In this document: positions 1 to 8,330 of the stretch, in pieces | Layout: the number at the start of each line of letters is the position of its first letter | Numbering within the stretch: the first letter of the stretch is position 1 | NCBI RefSeq assembly: GCF_006715395.1 | Contig: NZ_VFNC01000001.1 | Span: forward strand, 558,001 to 622,000 | Reading direction: 5' to 3' | Source: Streptomyces sp. SLBN-31 | GTDB taxonomy: Bacteria; Actinomycetota; Actinomycetes; Streptomycetales; Streptomycetaceae | DNA: 64,000 nt | The notes under the pieces: generated by a model | The model's database searches: none | The model's input: only the letters and a program-made list of their open reading frames with translations | What the model was told of the DNA's origin: nothing | Position numbers and translations under genes: made by a program

Positions 1-442
1 GCGGACCGAAACCGACCACGAAGTGCCCCGGCAGCGCCACCCCGTACACCGGCGCGCCGGCCCGCCGCGCGACCTCCAGCCACACGACCGACAGCAGGAT
101 CGGCAGCCCGCGCCGCCGCAGCAGCACCTCGTGCAGCAGTGAGGACTCCAGGCGCTGGTAGTCGGCCGGGGAGCCGCGGAAACCCTCCCTCTCGCCCAGC
201 AGGTGCCGCAGCGCCGTCGCCCACGACAGGGGGCCGCCGGGCCGGTACGGCAGCTGCCCGGCCAGCCGGTCCAGCTCCATCTGTGCCGCGTCCATGCCCG
301 TCTCGTCGAGCGCCCCGTCGGCCTCGGCACCCAGCAGCAGGCAGAGCGTGGACAGGTCGGGCCGCTCGGACCGGGCCTCTTCGGCGAACCGCCGCCGCAG
401 TTCCGCGGACCGCTCGGGCGGCGGGGGATTGGGGGGACGCAT
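1..442 (-). CDS. SirB1/transglutaminase-like family protein, 3' end cut by window edge
   Basis: The first 147 residues are visible, starting at an ATG at 442; the gene runs off the left edge. The N-terminal part is acidic and helical. The stretch LPILLSVVWLEVARRAG followed by LPGHFVVGF is characteristic of the SirB1 N-terminal (transglutaminase-like, DUF) family, whose biochemical role is not settled. It lies 31 nt downstream of the GNAT gene on the same strand, so the two may be co-transcribed. The family call rests on recognising these motifs; the missing C-terminus cannot be judged. Confidence 0.75.
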   Translation of the reverse strand, partial: MRPPNPPPPERSAELRRRFAEEARSERPDLSTLCLLLGAEADGALDETGMDAAQMELDRLAGQLPYRPGGPLSWATALRHLLGEREGFRGSPADYQRLESSLLHEVLLRRRGLPILLSVVWLEVARRAGAPVYGVALPGHFVVGFGP

Positions 443-472
443 AGCAGGCTCGTGCCCTCTCACGGCGATCCG

Positions 473-1480
473 TTACCGGCCGGCGTCGCCGGCGGCCGGT
501 TCCCGGTAGTGGTGGTACGCGTGGTGCGCGGCGAACCCCATTCCGGCGTACAGCGCCCGCGCCCCCGCGTTGTCCTCCTCGACCTGCAGCCAGGCGGCCG
601 AGGCGCCCTCGTCCAGCGCCCGCCGGGCCAGCGCGGCCATCACGGTCGTCGCGAGGCCCCGGCGCCGCATCGCGGGATCCACCTCGACGGCGGCGAAGGA
701 GGCCCACCGCCCGTCCACGACACACCGCCCGATCGCGGCGGGAGCCCCGGCCCCCGGCACGGTCGCGAACCACACCGAGGGGCCGCTCCCCAGCACCTTC
801 AGCGCCACCTCGCTCACTCCCTTGCGCCGGTACCGCGCGAGCCACGCCTCGTCGGCCTCCCGGGACAGCACGACACCGGTGCCCTCCGCCCGGTCGGCGA
901 GCGGCGCGAGCGCCCCGGTCCACAGCTCGGCCGTCACCTCACGCACCCAGCCGCGCCGCTCCAGCTCGGCACAGAGCAGCTCCTGGGTGCCCTCGCCGCC
1001 GGTCGCGGTCTGGACGTACGCGGGCAGCCCGCGGTCGCCGTACCAGCGTCGTACGACGGTCAGGGCCTCGTCGAGGGGCAGGCCGGGGTCGCCGAGCGGC
1101 AGCACGGAGTTGGCCCGGCGCGTGAAGCCGGCGGCCGCCCGCAGCTCCCACTCGCCGAGCCGCTCGCTCTCCACCGGCCGCCACGCGCGCGCGGCGACGA
1201 GCGCCAGCTCCTCGTAGGAGGCGGCGGGCCCCCGGCGGCGGGCCGGAGCCGCCGGCACCACCTTTCCCGCGACCAGCGAGGATTCCGGGATGCGGACGCC
1301 CTCGCCGCTCTTTCGTGTGATCAGCAGCACACCGTCGTCCCATGATGTGAGAACACCCACCGTGTCGGTGAACTTCTCGACGGAGTCCCCAGGATCGCTC
1401 AAGCGTCGTACAGAGACACGTTTTCCCACGTCAGCAGCGGTGATACGGACCTCGAGACGTCCGCCGGCCGAGATTTCCAC
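473..1480 (-). CDS. GNAT-family N-acetyltransferase with N-terminal SH3-like domain
   Basis: This is a 335-residue protein. Residues about 8-70 look like the small beta-barrel (SH3-like) domain found in the Rv0428c-type histone acetyltransferase-like family. Residues about 180-330 form a GNAT domain. The acetyl-CoA pyrophosphate-binding motif RRRGLATTVMAAL is at about 272-284, and the NAGARALYAGMGF motif lies close to the C-terminus. It transfers an acetyl group from acetyl-CoA to an unknown amine. The start ATG at 1480 is divergent from the ferredoxin gene, with a 140-nt shared promoter region. The substrate cannot be inferred from sequence. Confidence 0.85.
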   Translation of the reverse strand: MEISAGGRLEVRITAADVGKRVSVRRLSDPGDSVEKFTDTVGVLTSWDDGVLLITRKSGEGVRIPESSLVAGKVVPAAPARRRGPAASYEELALVAARAWRPVESERLGEWELRAAAGFTRRANSVLPLGDPGLPLDEALTVVRRWYGDRGLPAYVQTATGGEGTQELLCAELERRGWVREVTAELWTGALAPLADRAEGTGVVLSREADEAWLARYRRKGVSEVALKVLGSGPSVWFATVPGAGAPAAIGRCVVDGRWASFAAVEVDPAMRRRGLATTVMAALARRALDEGASAAWLQVEEDNAGARALYAGMGFAAHHAYHHYREPAAGDAGR

Positions 1481-1620
1481 AGGTCAGTTCACCCCTCCTG
1501 TTCGGATCATGCCCCGGAACGGAGATACTAGGGGCGGGCATCGACGACGCCGCGCTCCCGCGCGCCAGGCGGCGGAGCCTGAGGAGGCCCGCCAGCGCCC
1601 TATCGAGGAGGAACGACAGC

Positions 1621-1938
1621 GTGACCTACGTCATCGCGCAGCCTTGTGTCGACGTCAAGGACAAGGCGTGCATCGAGGAGTGCCCGGTCGACTGCATCTA
1701 CGAGGGCCAGCGGTCCTTGTACATCCACCCGGACGAATGCGTCGACTGTGGTGCCTGTGAGCCGGTATGCCCGGTCGAGGCGATCTTCTACGAGGACGAC
1801 ACTCCGGAGGAGTGGAAGGACTACTACAAGGCGAACGTCGAGTTCTTCGACGAGCTCGGCTCCCCGGGCGGCGCAAGCAAGCTGGGTCTGATCGAGCGCG
1901 ACCACCCCTTCATCGCCGCGCTGCCGCCGCAGGCCTGA
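1621..1938 (+). CDS. fdxA: 7Fe ferredoxin (3Fe-4S / 4Fe-4S)
   Basis: This is a 105-residue electron carrier. Cysteines C9, C17 and C50 are placed to hold a 3Fe-4S cluster. C21, C40, C43 and C46 are placed to hold a 4Fe-4S cluster, in the CxxCxxC...CP arrangement of bacterial 7Fe ferredoxins; C25 is extra. The C-terminal extension contains the FFDELGSPGGA motif of the actinobacterial FdxA/FdxC type. The GTG start follows GAGGAGG at suitable spacing. A ferredoxin immediately before a DapC aminotransferase is a conserved actinobacterial pair (also seen in mycobacteria, from memory). The partner enzyme is not shown by the sequence. Confidence 0.93.
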   Translation: MTYVIAQPCVDVKDKACIEECPVDCIYEGQRSLYIHPDECVDCGACEPVCPVEAIFYEDDTPEEWKDYYKANVEFFDELGSPGGASKLGLIERDHPFIAALPPQA

Positions 1939-1968
1939 CGGGGCGGCGAGCCCGCAGCATCTCTGCCG

Positions 1969-2018
1969 CCTCGGTCCCGTACGGCCCGATCACCCCTGAT
2001 CGCCGCACGGGACCGAGG
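1969..2018 (+). terminator. nested hairpin between fdxA and dapC
   Basis: CCTCGGTCCCGT (1969-1980) pairs perfectly with ACGGGACCGAGG (2007-2018). Inside the loop, CGATCA (1987-1992) pairs with TGATCG (1997-2002) around CCCC. There is no T-tract. It probably ends or attenuates fdxA transcription, but because it lies only 36 nt before dapC it could also act in the dapC leader. Confidence 0.6.
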
Positions 2019-2053
2019 CGTTGCCGTACGACCCGAAAGCGAGCGTTGGTCCC

Positions 2054-3148
2054 GTGTCCGCAGTCTCCGACCGCCTCCCCACCTTCCCCTGGGACAAGCT
2101 GGAGCCGTACAAGAAGACGGCCGCGGCGCACCCCGGCGGCATCGTCGACCTCTCCGTCGGCACCCCGGTGGACCCGGTCCCCGACCTGATCCAGAAGGCC
2201 CTGATCGACGCGGCGGACTCCCCGGGCTATCCGACGGTGTGGGGCACCCCGGCGCTGCGCGACGCGATCACCGGCTGGGTCGAGCGCCGTCTGGGCGCCC
2301 GCGAGGTCACCCACCGGCACGTGCTGCCGATCGTCGGCTCCAAGGAGCTGGTCGCCTGGCTCCCCACCCAGCTGGGCCTGGGCCCCGGCGACAGGGTGGC
2401 GTACCCGCGCCTGGCCTACCCCACCTACGAGGTCGGCGCCCGCCTGGCCCGCGCCGAGTACGAGGTCTACGACGACCCGACCGAGCTGGACCCGCGAGGC
2501 CTGAAGCTCCTGTGGCTCAACTCGCCGTCCAACCCGACCGGCAAGGTTTTGTCCAAGGCGGAGCTGAACCGGATCGTCGCCTGGGCCCGCGAGCACGGCA
2601 TCCTCGTCTTCTCCGACGAGTGCTACCTCGAACTGGGCTGGGAGGCCGACCCGGTCTCGGTCCTGCACCCGGACGTCAACGGCGGCTCGTACGAGGGCAT
2701 CGTCTCCGTCCACTCCCTGTCCAAGCGCTCGAACCTCGCGGGCTACCGCGCCGCCTTCCTGGCCGGCGACCCGGAGGTCCTCGCCCCGCTCCTGGAGATC
2801 CGCAAGCACGGCGGCATGATGACGTCGGCTCCCACGCAGGCGGCCGTGGTCGCGGCCCTCGGCGACGACACGCACGTGCGTGAGCAGCGGGAGCGGTACG
2901 CGGCCCGCCGCACGGCCCTGCGCGCGGCGCTCCTCGCCCACGGCTTCCGCATCGAGCACAGCGAGGCCAGCCTCTACCTGTGGGCGACCCGGGACGAGTC
3001 CTGCTGGCAGACGGTGGCCCACCTGGCCGAGCTGGGCATCCTGGTGGCCCCCGGCGACTTCTACGGCACGGCGGGCGCGAAGTTCGTCCGAGTGGCGCTG
3101 ACGGCGACGGACGAGCGCGTCCGCGCGGCAGCCGAACGACTGGCGTGA
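2054..3148 (+). CDS. dapC: N-succinyldiaminopimelate aminotransferase (PLP, class I)
   Basis: This 364-residue fold-type I aminotransferase belongs to the actinobacterial DapC group. It converts N-succinyl-2-amino-6-ketopimelate to N-succinyl-L,L-DAP in the lysine and peptidoglycan pathway. Seen in the sequence: NSPSNPTG at about 156-163, the SDECY motif near 187, the PLP Schiff-base lysine in SLSKRSN (about Lys224), and a C-terminal FVRVALTA segment. I chose the GTG at 2054 because the protein then begins SAVSDRLPTFPWD, as in the family; an in-frame upstream start at 2021 would place the first codons beside the hairpin. dapE lies 2 kb downstream on the same strand. Confidence 0.92.
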   Translation: MSAVSDRLPTFPWDKLEPYKKTAAAHPGGIVDLSVGTPVDPVPDLIQKALIDAADSPGYPTVWGTPALRDAITGWVERRLGAREVTHRHVLPIVGSKELVAWLPTQLGLGPGDRVAYPRLAYPTYEVGARLARAEYEVYDDPTELDPRGLKLLWLNSPSNPTGKVLSKAELNRIVAWAREHGILVFSDECYLELGWEADPVSVLHPDVNGGSYEGIVSVHSLSKRSNLAGYRAAFLAGDPEVLAPLLEIRKHGGMMTSAPTQAAVVAALGDDTHVREQRERYAARRTALRAALLAHGFRIEHSEASLYLWATRDESCWQTVAHLAELGILVAPGDFYGTAGAKFVRVALTATDERVRAAAERLA

Positions 3149-3185
3149 GATGACGCCCCCGGGGGCGCGGGGAAGCACACGACGA

Positions 3186-3218
3186 GAAGGGGCCCAGGGA
3201 ATCACCCTGAGCCCCTTC
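3186..3218 (+). terminator. terminator hairpin between convergent dapC and secreted-protein gene
   Basis: GAAGGGGC (3186-3193) pairs with GCCCCTTC (3211-3218), and an inner AGGG/CCCT pair extends the stem. It sits between two convergent genes and can serve both. Confidence 0.75.
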
Positions 3219-3232
3219 GACGCGCGGTGGCG

Positions 3233-3688
3233 TCAGCCGACCGGCAGTCCCTTCAGCGGCAGCGTCTGGGCCGACGGCAGGCCGCCGCCCTTGGCCACCG
3301 AGTCGGTCGGCAGGGCGCCGCCCTTGGTCGCCGACTTGGCGGTGTCGCCGAGCAGGTGCCCGGCCGACCTCGCGGCCTGGCCCGCGGTCTTCTGCGCGGT
3401 GGGCGTCGCCTTCTTCACGGCCTGTCCGCCGGTCTTGCCGGCGACGGGCACAGCCTGCTTGACCGCCTTGCTGCCGGCGTCGCCCGCGAGCCCGGTGACG
3501 TGCTGCGTCGCCCCGTCGGCGGTGCCGCCGACATTCGCGCCGTCCAGGGCGGTCAGCCCGCCGAGGCCGGGGGTGGCGGGCAGTTCGGTGGCCGCGCTCG
3601 CGGAGCCGGCCGCACCTACCCCGGCAGCCGCTCCCGCTGCGACGAGCAGCGCGGCACGGGCGATCCGACGGGTCAGGGGGAGGGACAT
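3233..3688 (-). CDS. small secreted alanine/glycine-rich protein
   Basis: This is a 151-residue protein. After RRIARAALLVAAGAAAGVGA it shows a signal-peptide hydrophobic core and a likely AxA cleavage near residue 30. The mature part is low in complexity, with repeated Ala, Gly, Lys and Thr in weak 10-12-residue periods (VAGKTGGQAVKKATPTAQK). No enzymatic motif is visible. Similar Streptomyces proteins are often labelled ATP-binding by automatic transfer, but I see no Walker motif. The ATG at 3688 follows AGGAG; a longer reading to 3793 lacks support. The 284 nt upstream are non-coding and likely hold the promoter. Confidence 0.7.
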   Translation of the reverse strand: MSLPLTRRIARAALLVAAGAAAGVGAAGSASAATELPATPGLGGLTALDGANVGGTADGATQHVTGLAGDAGSKAVKQAVPVAGKTGGQAVKKATPTAQKTAGQAARSAGHLLGDTAKSATKGGALPTDSVAKGGGLPSAQTLPLKGLPVG

Positions 3689-3972
3689 GATGCTCCTGTT
3701 GATCGACTTGATGTTGATCGTCCGGGCTCGGACGCAGTGACTACCGCTCGAAGCCCGCGAAGGTTGCGGAGCACAAACGTAAAGAGTTGGCAATGTGTCG
3801 CATTATCGGCTGCGGATAAAACCGGGCAAAGGTCGCGCGGTCCGAAAGTGTGCGGAATCCTTCCCGCCCTTTGTTCCCAAGGGTTTTTGCAGTTGCGAGG
3901 GTGACGGCGCGAAAACCTGCGCACAGCACCGTGCCGACGGCTTCGGCTAACTCGCCCGGGTGAATCCCCGCA

Positions 3973-4944
3973 CTACTGCCCAGTGACGATTCGGACGGCT
4001 CCCGTGTCCTTTTCCGACCCGTCGCCGCCACGCGCGGAGGTCGTGCGCCACTGGCTGTCGGTGTTCCCGGCGACCCACTCGCGCCCCCCGAACGAGACGC
4101 GCTCGATGTGCAGGGCGGTGGCGTTGGCCACGGCCCAGTGCGCCAGCTGCCAGCCGCGTCGGTGGGCCGTGGCCCCCTTCGCGGGACTGGTGCCGGCGTC
4201 CACCGGCAGCGTGACCGTCCGGGCGCTCGCGCTCGGAGCCGGCGAGGACGCCGACGTGCCGCCGCCCACCTCGGCGCCGGCCGGCTGCAGCACGTCGCGG
4301 CCGAAGTCCCGTACGAGGGCGGCCCGTACCGCGTCCGGCCCGGCCGCCCGCACCGTGCCGGCGTCCACGCGGCCCTGGCAGGTCAGCGTGGCCGGCGAGG
4401 ACCCGGTGAGGGCGGCGGCGAGCAGCGTGGCGTCCGGCTCGTGCTTGGCGTACGCCTCCGGGAAGCCGCTGCGCTGCACCCGCTGGGCGGCCACGGTCAG
4501 CGGCAGCTCGGTGTAGTCCGGCACCTTGGCGAGGTGCTCGTAGAAGATGTTCGCCGCGTACGTCGGGTCCAGGATCTGCTTCGTGGTGCCCCAGCCCTGC
4601 GAGGGGCGCTGCTGGAAGAGACCGAGCGAGTCCCGGTCGCCGTGCTCGATGTTGCGCAGCCCCGACTCCTGGATGGAGGTCGCCAGCGCGATGGCCACCG
4701 CCCGCTCGGGCATGCCGCGCCCGGTGCCCACGGCGGCGATCGTCGCGGCGTTCACCGCCTGCTCCGGCGTGAACTCGTACTCCTCCCCGTCATGCCTGAC
4801 CGAGACCACCTTGCAGCCCGGCCCGTGGCCTCCGGTGACGTACTGCACGACGAGGTAGCCCGCGAGGGCGAGCAGGACCACGAGCGCCGCCCCGATTCGC
4901 ACGAGGCGGCCACGGCGCTTGAGGGTGGATGACGGCTCCGGCAC
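3973..4944 (-). CDS. membrane-anchored lysozyme/transglycosylase-like protein
   Basis: This 323-residue protein has a single N-terminal membrane segment (about 15-35: IGAALVVLLALAGYLVVQY) and an extracellular domain. The segment SIQESGLRNIEHGDRDS followed by LGLFQQRPSQGWG resembles the catalytic-Glu region of the SLT/lysozyme superfamily (ES...GLFQ). A Ser/Ala-rich linker and a short C-terminal region follow. Homologues are often labelled heavy metal transporter, for which I see no evidence. The likely role is peptidoglycan cleavage at the outer face of the membrane; activity is inferred. The GTG start at 4944 is tentative because no good Shine-Dalgarno is visible. It is divergent from dapE. 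Confidence 0.7.
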   Translation of the reverse strand: MPEPSSTLKRRGRLVRIGAALVVLLALAGYLVVQYVTGGHGPGCKVVSVRHDGEEYEFTPEQAVNAATIAAVGTGRGMPERAVAIALATSIQESGLRNIEHGDRDSLGLFQQRPSQGWGTTKQILDPTYAANIFYEHLAKVPDYTELPLTVAAQRVQRSGFPEAYAKHEPDATLLAAALTGSSPATLTCQGRVDAGTVRAAGPDAVRAALVRDFGRDVLQPAGAEVGGGTSASSPAPSASARTVTLPVDAGTSPAKGATAHRRGWQLAHWAVANATALHIERVSFGGREWVAGNTDSQWRTTSARGGDGSEKDTGAVRIVTGQ

Positions 4945-5029
4945 GCCGTACAAGGTAGCCGAGGCGGTCGAGGCCCCGGCGTCTGGTACGGGCCAGTGGG
5001 CCGGCGCCCGGCGGGTTAGGGTCGAGGCC

Positions 5030-6109
5030 ATGGCCGACAGCCCCCTTGATCTCACCCTGAACGCCGCCGAGCTCACCGCGCGGCTCGTGGACTTTCCTTC
5101 CGAGAGCGGCTCCGAGAAGCCTCTCGCCGACGCGATCGAGAGCGCCCTGCGCGCCCTGCCCCACCTCACGGTCGACCGCCACGGCAACAACGTCGTGGCC
5201 AGGACCGACCTGGGGCGCCCGGAGCGGGTGATCCTGGCCGGCCACATCGACACGGTCCCCATCGCGGACAACGTGCCCTCGCGGCTGGACGAGGACGGCG
5301 TCCTGTGGGGCTGCGGCACCTGCGACATGAAGTCCGGGGTGGCGGTCCAGCTGCGCATCGCGGCCACGGTCCCGGCCCCCAACCGCGACCTGACGTTCGT
5401 CTTCTACGACAACGAGGAGGTCCAGGCCGAGCTCAACGGCCTCAGGCACGTCGCCGAGGCCCACCCCGAGTGGCTGGTGGGCGACTTCGCGGTGCTGCTG
5501 GAGCCGTCGGACGGCCAGGTCGAGGGCGGCTGCCAGGGCACACTGCGGGTGCTGCTGAAGACGAAGGGCGAGCGCGCCCACTCCGCGCGCGGCTGGATGG
5601 GCTCCAACGCGATCCACGCGGCGGCGCCGATCCTCGCGAAGCTCGCCGCGTACGAGCCGCGCCACCCGGTGATCGACGGCCTGGAGTACCGCGAGGGCCT
5701 GAACGCGGTGGGCGTCTCGGGCGGCGTGGCGGGCAACGTCATCCCCGACGAGTGCGTCGTGACCGTGAACTTCCGCTACGCCCCCGACCGCACGGAACAG
5801 GAGGCGATCGCGCACGTCCGCGAGGTCTTCGCGGACTGCGGGGTCGAGGAGTTCGTGATCGACGACCACAGCCCCGGCGCCCTGCCCGGCCTCTCCCACC
5901 CCGCGGCGGCGGCCTTCATCGAGGCCGTCGGCGGCACCCCGATGCCGAAGTACGGCTGGACGGACGTGAGCCGCTTCTCGGCACTCGGCGTCCCGGCGGT
6001 CAATTACGGCCCCGGAAACCCGCACTTGGCACACAAGCGGGACGAAAGGGTGGAAACCACCAAGATCCTCGCCGGTGAGGAACGCCTGCGCAACTGGCTG
6101 ACACGCTGA
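5030..6109 (+). CDS. dapE: succinyl-diaminopimelate desuccinylase (M20)
   Basis: This is a 359-residue zinc amidohydrolase that removes succinate from N-succinyl-L,L-DAP, the step after DapC. Typical M20 metal motifs are present: GHIDTVP (His ligand), WGCGTCDMKSG (bridging Asp), YDNEEVQ (catalytic and ligand Glu pair), LLEPSDG, and a C-terminal GPGNPHLAHKRDE His ligand. The ATG at 5030 gives the normal family length, while an upstream in-frame start at 4919 would run into the promoter shared with the divergent membrane protein. It is cytoplasmic. Its closeness to dapC suggests coordinated DAP supply. Confidence 0.93.
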   Translation: MADSPLDLTLNAAELTARLVDFPSESGSEKPLADAIESALRALPHLTVDRHGNNVVARTDLGRPERVILAGHIDTVPIADNVPSRLDEDGVLWGCGTCDMKSGVAVQLRIAATVPAPNRDLTFVFYDNEEVQAELNGLRHVAEAHPEWLVGDFAVLLEPSDGQVEGGCQGTLRVLLKTKGERAHSARGWMGSNAIHAAAPILAKLAAYEPRHPVIDGLEYREGLNAVGVSGGVAGNVIPDECVVTVNFRYAPDRTEQEAIAHVREVFADCGVEEFVIDDHSPGALPGLSHPAAAAFIEAVGGTPMPKYGWTDVSRFSALGVPAVNYGPGNPHLAHKRDERVETTKILAGEERLRNWLTR

Positions 6110-6177
6110 GGTCCCTCCTCCGTAACCCGCGTAGACCTACGCTGAGGTGGAAACACCCGCAAGTGGAGGGAGCGCAT

Positions 6178-6936
6178 ATGGCTACCGGGAACCCCGAGGG
6201 CAAGAAGGTGCCACCGCACGAGCAGCGCCTGGGCCCCGTCCTCCGGAGGCGGGGTCAGGTGACGGCGAGCACCACCGACCAGCGGCTGCTGGACGCGGGC
6301 GGCCCCTCGGACTGGGTGCACACCGACCCCTGGCGGGTGCTGCGCATCCAGTCGGAGTTCATCGAGGGCTTCGGCACCCTGGCCGAGCTCCCGCCCGCGA
6401 TCAGCGTCTTCGGTTCGGCCCGCACACCCGTCGACTCGCCCGAGTACGAGGCGGGCGTGCGGCTGGGCAGCGCGCTCGTCGACGCCGGCTGGGCGGTCAT
6501 CACCGGCGGCGGCCCGGGCGCCATGGAGGCGGCCAACAAGGGCGCCTGCGAGGCGGGCGGCACCTCGGTGGGCCTCGGTATCGAGCTCCCCTTCGAACAG
6601 GGCCTCAACCCCTACGTCGACATCGGCCTGAACTTCCGCTACTTCTTCGTCCGGAAGATGATGTTCGTCAAGTACGCGCAGGGCTTCGTCGTCCTGCCCG
6701 GCGGCCTCGGCACCCTCGACGAACTCTTCGAGGCCCTCACCCTCGTCCAGACCCAGAAGGTCACCCGCTTCCCCATCGTCCTGTTCGGCACCGAGTACTG
6801 GGGCGGCCTCGTCGACTGGCTGAAGAACACCCTGATCGCCCAGGGCAAGGCCTCCGAAGCGGACCTGCTCCTCTTCCACGTGACGGACGAGGTGGAGGAG
6901 GCCGTGGCCCTGGTGTCCAAGGAGGCGGGCCGCTAG
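6178..6936 (+). CDS. LOG-family (TIGR00730) nucleotide phosphoribohydrolase
   Basis: This is a 252-residue Rossmann-fold protein. It carries the LOG signature PGGLGTLDELFE at about 174-185 and the GGGPGAMEAANKGACEAGG nucleotide-binding loop. Family members release free base from nucleoside 5'-monophosphates, cytokinin riboside phosphates in characterised cases. It is longer than the ~190-residue plant-type LOG proteins and matches the long actinobacterial group that sits next to dapE. The ATG at 6178 follows GTGGAGGGAG. The physiological substrate in this organism is unknown. Confidence 0.88.
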   Translation: MATGNPEGKKVPPHEQRLGPVLRRRGQVTASTTDQRLLDAGGPSDWVHTDPWRVLRIQSEFIEGFGTLAELPPAISVFGSARTPVDSPEYEAGVRLGSALVDAGWAVITGGGPGAMEAANKGACEAGGTSVGLGIELPFEQGLNPYVDIGLNFRYFFVRKMMFVKYAQGFVVLPGGLGTLDELFEALTLVQTQKVTRFPIVLFGTEYWGGLVDWLKNTLIAQGKASEADLLLFHVTDEVEEAVALVSKEAGR

Positions 6937-6955
6937 AGCGTGTGTCGAGCGGGGG

Positions 6956-7816
6956 CTACGCCAGCCCCCGCCGGGCCACCGCGGGCGGGCGGTGCCCCGC
7001 GATCGACGCCACCATGTCCAGCACCTGGCGGGTCTCCGCGACCTCGTGCACCCGGTACACCTGCGCCCCCAGCCACGCGGAGACGGCGGTGGTGGCCAGC
7101 GTGCCCACCACCCGCTCCTTCACCGGCTTGTCCAGCGTCTCGCCCACGAAGTCCTTGTTGGACAGCGACACGAGCACCGGCCAGCCGGTGTCGACCATCT
7201 CGCCCAGCCGCCGCGTCGCCTCCAGGCTGTGCCGCGTGTTCTTGCCGAAGTCGTGCCCGGGATCGATCAGCACGGACTCCCGCGGCACCCCCAGGGCCAC
7301 CGCCCGCTCCGCCAGCCCGAGCGTCACCCCCAGGATGTCCGCCATGACGTCGTCGTACGTCACCCGGTGCGGCCGCGTCCGGGGCTGCGCGCCCCCCGCG
7401 TGCGTGCACACCAGCCCCACCCCGTACCGCGCCGCCACCTCCGCGAGCCCCGGGTCCACACCGCCCCACGCGTCGTTCAGCAGGTCCGCCCCCGCCTCGC
7501 ACACGGCCTCGCCGACCTCGGCCCGCCAGGTGTCGACGCTGATCACGACGTCGGGGAACCGCCGCCGCACCTCCGCCACGAAACCGACGGTCCGCCGCGC
7601 CTCCTCCTCGGCGGTCACCTCCTCGCCCGGCCCGGCCTTCACGCCCCCGATGTCGACGATGGCGGCCCCCTCGGCCACCGCGTGCTCCACGCGCGCGAGG
7701 GCGGGCTCGTCGAGGAACGTCGCGCCCTGGTCGTAGAAGGAGTCCGGAGTCCGGTTCACGATCGCCATGATCACCGGCTCGTGCGCCCCGAACTCACGCC
7801 CGCCCAGCCTGAGCAT
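6956..7816 (-). CDS. FolP2-type dihydropteroate synthase homologue
   Basis: This 286-residue TIM-barrel protein belongs to the pterin-binding family. The pterin and pyrophosphate motifs are recognisable but altered: IVNRTPDSFYDQG instead of the usual NVTPDSFSDGG, then VDIGGVKAGPG, ISVDTWR, LLNDAWGG, and IDPGHDFGKN. These changes match the FolP2 group; mycobacterial FolP2 proteins are reported not to act as ordinary DHPS. It is encoded convergent with the LOG gene (19-nt gap) and divergent from the DivIVA gene. I would not infer sulfonamide-target function. Confidence 0.85.
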   Translation of the reverse strand: MLRLGGREFGAHEPVIMAIVNRTPDSFYDQGATFLDEPALARVEHAVAEGAAIVDIGGVKAGPGEEVTAEEEARRTVGFVAEVRRRFPDVVISVDTWRAEVGEAVCEAGADLLNDAWGGVDPGLAEVAARYGVGLVCTHAGGAQPRTRPHRVTYDDVMADILGVTLGLAERAVALGVPRESVLIDPGHDFGKNTRHSLEATRRLGEMVDTGWPVLVSLSNKDFVGETLDKPVKERVVGTLATTAVSAWLGAQVYRVHEVAETRQVLDMVASIAGHRPPAVARRGLA

Positions 7817-7961
7817 CCGCTGTGACCTCTCGTAGTACGACCTGGGTGTCCTGGCCTTTCGGCCGTCTGCGACCCTAACTGTCAGACTCGCATGGCACGA
7901 TCGGACCCTGACACACGAGGCTTCGTCGAGCTTCCTGACACCGAGCGTGGGGACCACCGCG

Positions 7962-8330
7962 ATGGTTATGTTCTTGTTCCTGGTCGTCGCTCTCGCCGTC
8001 GTGGTCGCCGCGGTCACCCTGGCCGTGGTGGGCGGCGGCGAGGGCGAGGGCCCGTTGCCCGAGGCGGCCCCGGACCGGCTGCGGGACCCGTTGCCGCTGG
8101 ACCGCCCGGTGGGCCGGGCGGACATCGACGCCCTCCGCTTCCCCCTGGCCGCCCGCGGCTACCGCATGGCGGACGTCGACGACGCCCTCAACCGGCTCGC
8201 GGCCGAACTCTCCGAGCGCGACGCCCGCATCGCCGACCTGGAGTCGGCCCTGGCGGGCGCCCGGGCGGCGGCCCACGCCCCGCACATCTCCATGGAGAAG
8301 CCGACGCACGAGCAGGGGGAGCAGCGGTGA
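7962..8330 (+). CDS. membrane-anchored DivIVA-domain protein
   Basis: This 122-residue protein has an N-terminal membrane segment (FLFLVVALAVVVAAVTLAVV, about 4-23), a short linker and a DivIVA-like segment (LRFPLAARGYRMADVDDAL, about 63-81). A coiled-coil tail follows (LAAELSERDARIADLESAL). DivIVA-type modules bind curved membrane or polar scaffold, so a polar or septal location is plausible. Its stop overlaps the start of tag (GTGA), so the two are translationally coupled. The ATG at 7962 is preferred; 7968 and an upstream GTG at 7947 are alternatives. Confidence 0.8.
   Translation: MVMFLFLVVALAVVVAAVTLAVVGGGEGEGPLPEAAPDRLRDPLPLDRPVGRADIDALRFPLAARGYRMADVDDALNRLAAELSERDARIADLESALAGARAAAHAPHISMEKPTHEQGEQR

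Noticed and set aside
3973..5382. The transglycosylase-like protein extended to 5382
   Set aside because: The extension overlaps dapE on the opposite strand and has no family similarity.
7884..7908. TGTCAGAC in the folP2/DivIVA-tag intergenic region as a DNA-damage promoter
   Set aside because: The GTG half is missing and no TAnnnT lies 8 nt downstream.
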